Assembly (NCBI GenBank): GCA_015039315.1
Contig: WIDE01000065.1
Location: forward strand, 1-32,909
Source of the DNA: Clavulina sp. PMI_390
Taxonomy: Eukaryota; Basidiomycota; Agaricomycetes; Cantharellales; Hydnaceae
DNA length: 32,909 bases
Reading direction: 5' to 3'
Shown here: positions 32,564 through 32,909 of the stretch, in pieces
Position numbering within the stretch: the stretch's first letter is position 1
Layout of the letters: every line of letters starts with the position of its first letter
Translations under genes and position numbers: made by a program
The notes under the pieces: generated by a model
Seen by the model: the letters and a program-made list of their open reading frames with translations, nothing else
Told to the model about the DNA's origin: nothing
The model's database searches: none

Positions 32564-32909
32564 TCACAACATATACCGATACCCACTCCACGCGTCTCCC
32601 TTCTCCATCTTGGCATCGTCAATGGTCTCGTACGTGCCACCTGTGTAGCTCCTCTCATCTGCATCCTTCTCGTCCAAATGCTCGGACAAGATATACTCAT
32701 TACGTAGTCCTGCATCGCGTGCCTTGTTCTCCCGATCGAGGAAGTACATGAACATGAGAGATGTGATAATGACCATGATGATGTAGGACATGGCGATGCT
32801 GTGTCCCATCTTATACCTCGGTGAGTCCTTGGCACGGTACTAATTTGAATAGATTAAGGATCGTGAGCTGAGAAAATTGAGAGCCAAGTAGGGAGGTACT
32901 AACAACGTT
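32564..32909 (-). CDS. MFS transporter 3, ACS family, 3' end only
   Basis: Two exon parts are visible: 32909-32904, which reads Asn-Val and matches the end of exon 13 in transporters 1 and 2, and the last exon 32839-32564 (92 codons with stop) after a GTTAGT...AG intron of 64 nt. The last exon starts YRAKD like YRAAY and YRATD in the paralogues, has the final membrane helix (SYIIMVIITSLMFMYFL), LDRENKARDAGLR, and ends WSGYRYML. The rest lies beyond the right edge. It appears intact as far as seen. Confidence 0.88.

Noticed and set aside
1..32909. Secondary-metabolite gene cluster
   Set aside because: There is an SDR, an oxygenase, regulators and transporters, but no synthase, terpene cyclase, NRPS, PKS or P450 to anchor a pathway.
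1..32909. Transposons, tRNA, rRNA or CRISPR arrays
   Set aside because: No transposase or reverse-transcriptase motifs, terminal inverted repeats, cloverleaf-like sequence or spaced repeats were found by reading.

Overview
This window looks like nuclear DNA of a filamentous basidiomycete, most likely an Agaricomycete and possibly of the Rhizoctonia/Ceratobasidium kind. The reasons are many short GT-AG introns (mostly 50-80 nt), TATA-type promoters, Zn2Cys6 transcription factors, a kinase with an HGDL-type catalytic loop, and Dal5/TNA1-type transporters. The species placement is inference. I rebuilt every gene model by hand from splice signals, reading phase and comparison between paralogues.

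Layout. 1-1509 (minus): a protein kinase running off the left edge, with an unjoined N-terminal-like ORF in front of it. 2452-14583 (minus): four tandem Zn2Cys6 transcription-factor genes. All four are intact, have seven exons with almost identical exon lengths, and encode 567-571 aa. Each carries the same 14-bp promoter motif 52-76 nt before the ATG. 15432-16623 (minus): a short-chain dehydrogenase, divergent from 17396-18369 (plus), a P4H-type 2-oxoglutarate/Fe(II) oxygenase. 18900-20964 (minus): a MOB4/phocein gene with a long acidic disordered tail. 21426-22032 and 23571-24132 (minus): two tiny five-exon genes, each encoding an 83-aa Cys/His-rich protein. They have identical exon lengths (34, 44, 88, 13, 73) and are too fragmented for ORF scans. 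25461-32909 (minus): three tandem MFS transporters of the anion:cation symporter (Dal5/TNA1) type. Two are complete, with 14 exons including 10-nt and 4-nt exons; the third enters only as its 3' end.

How it fits together. The MOB4 and oxygenase genes, which look like single-copy housekeeping genes, sit between three locally amplified families: four transcription factors, two small Cys-rich proteins and at least three transporters. This looks like a zone of repeated tandem duplication rather than a clear biosynthetic cluster. Whether the transcription factors control the transporters cannot be read from the sequence. The most novel items are the paired 83-aa micro-genes, the conserved 4-nt and 10-nt exons in the transporters, and the shared promoter motif of the transcription-factor array. 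I saw no transposon, CRISPR array, rRNA or tRNA.
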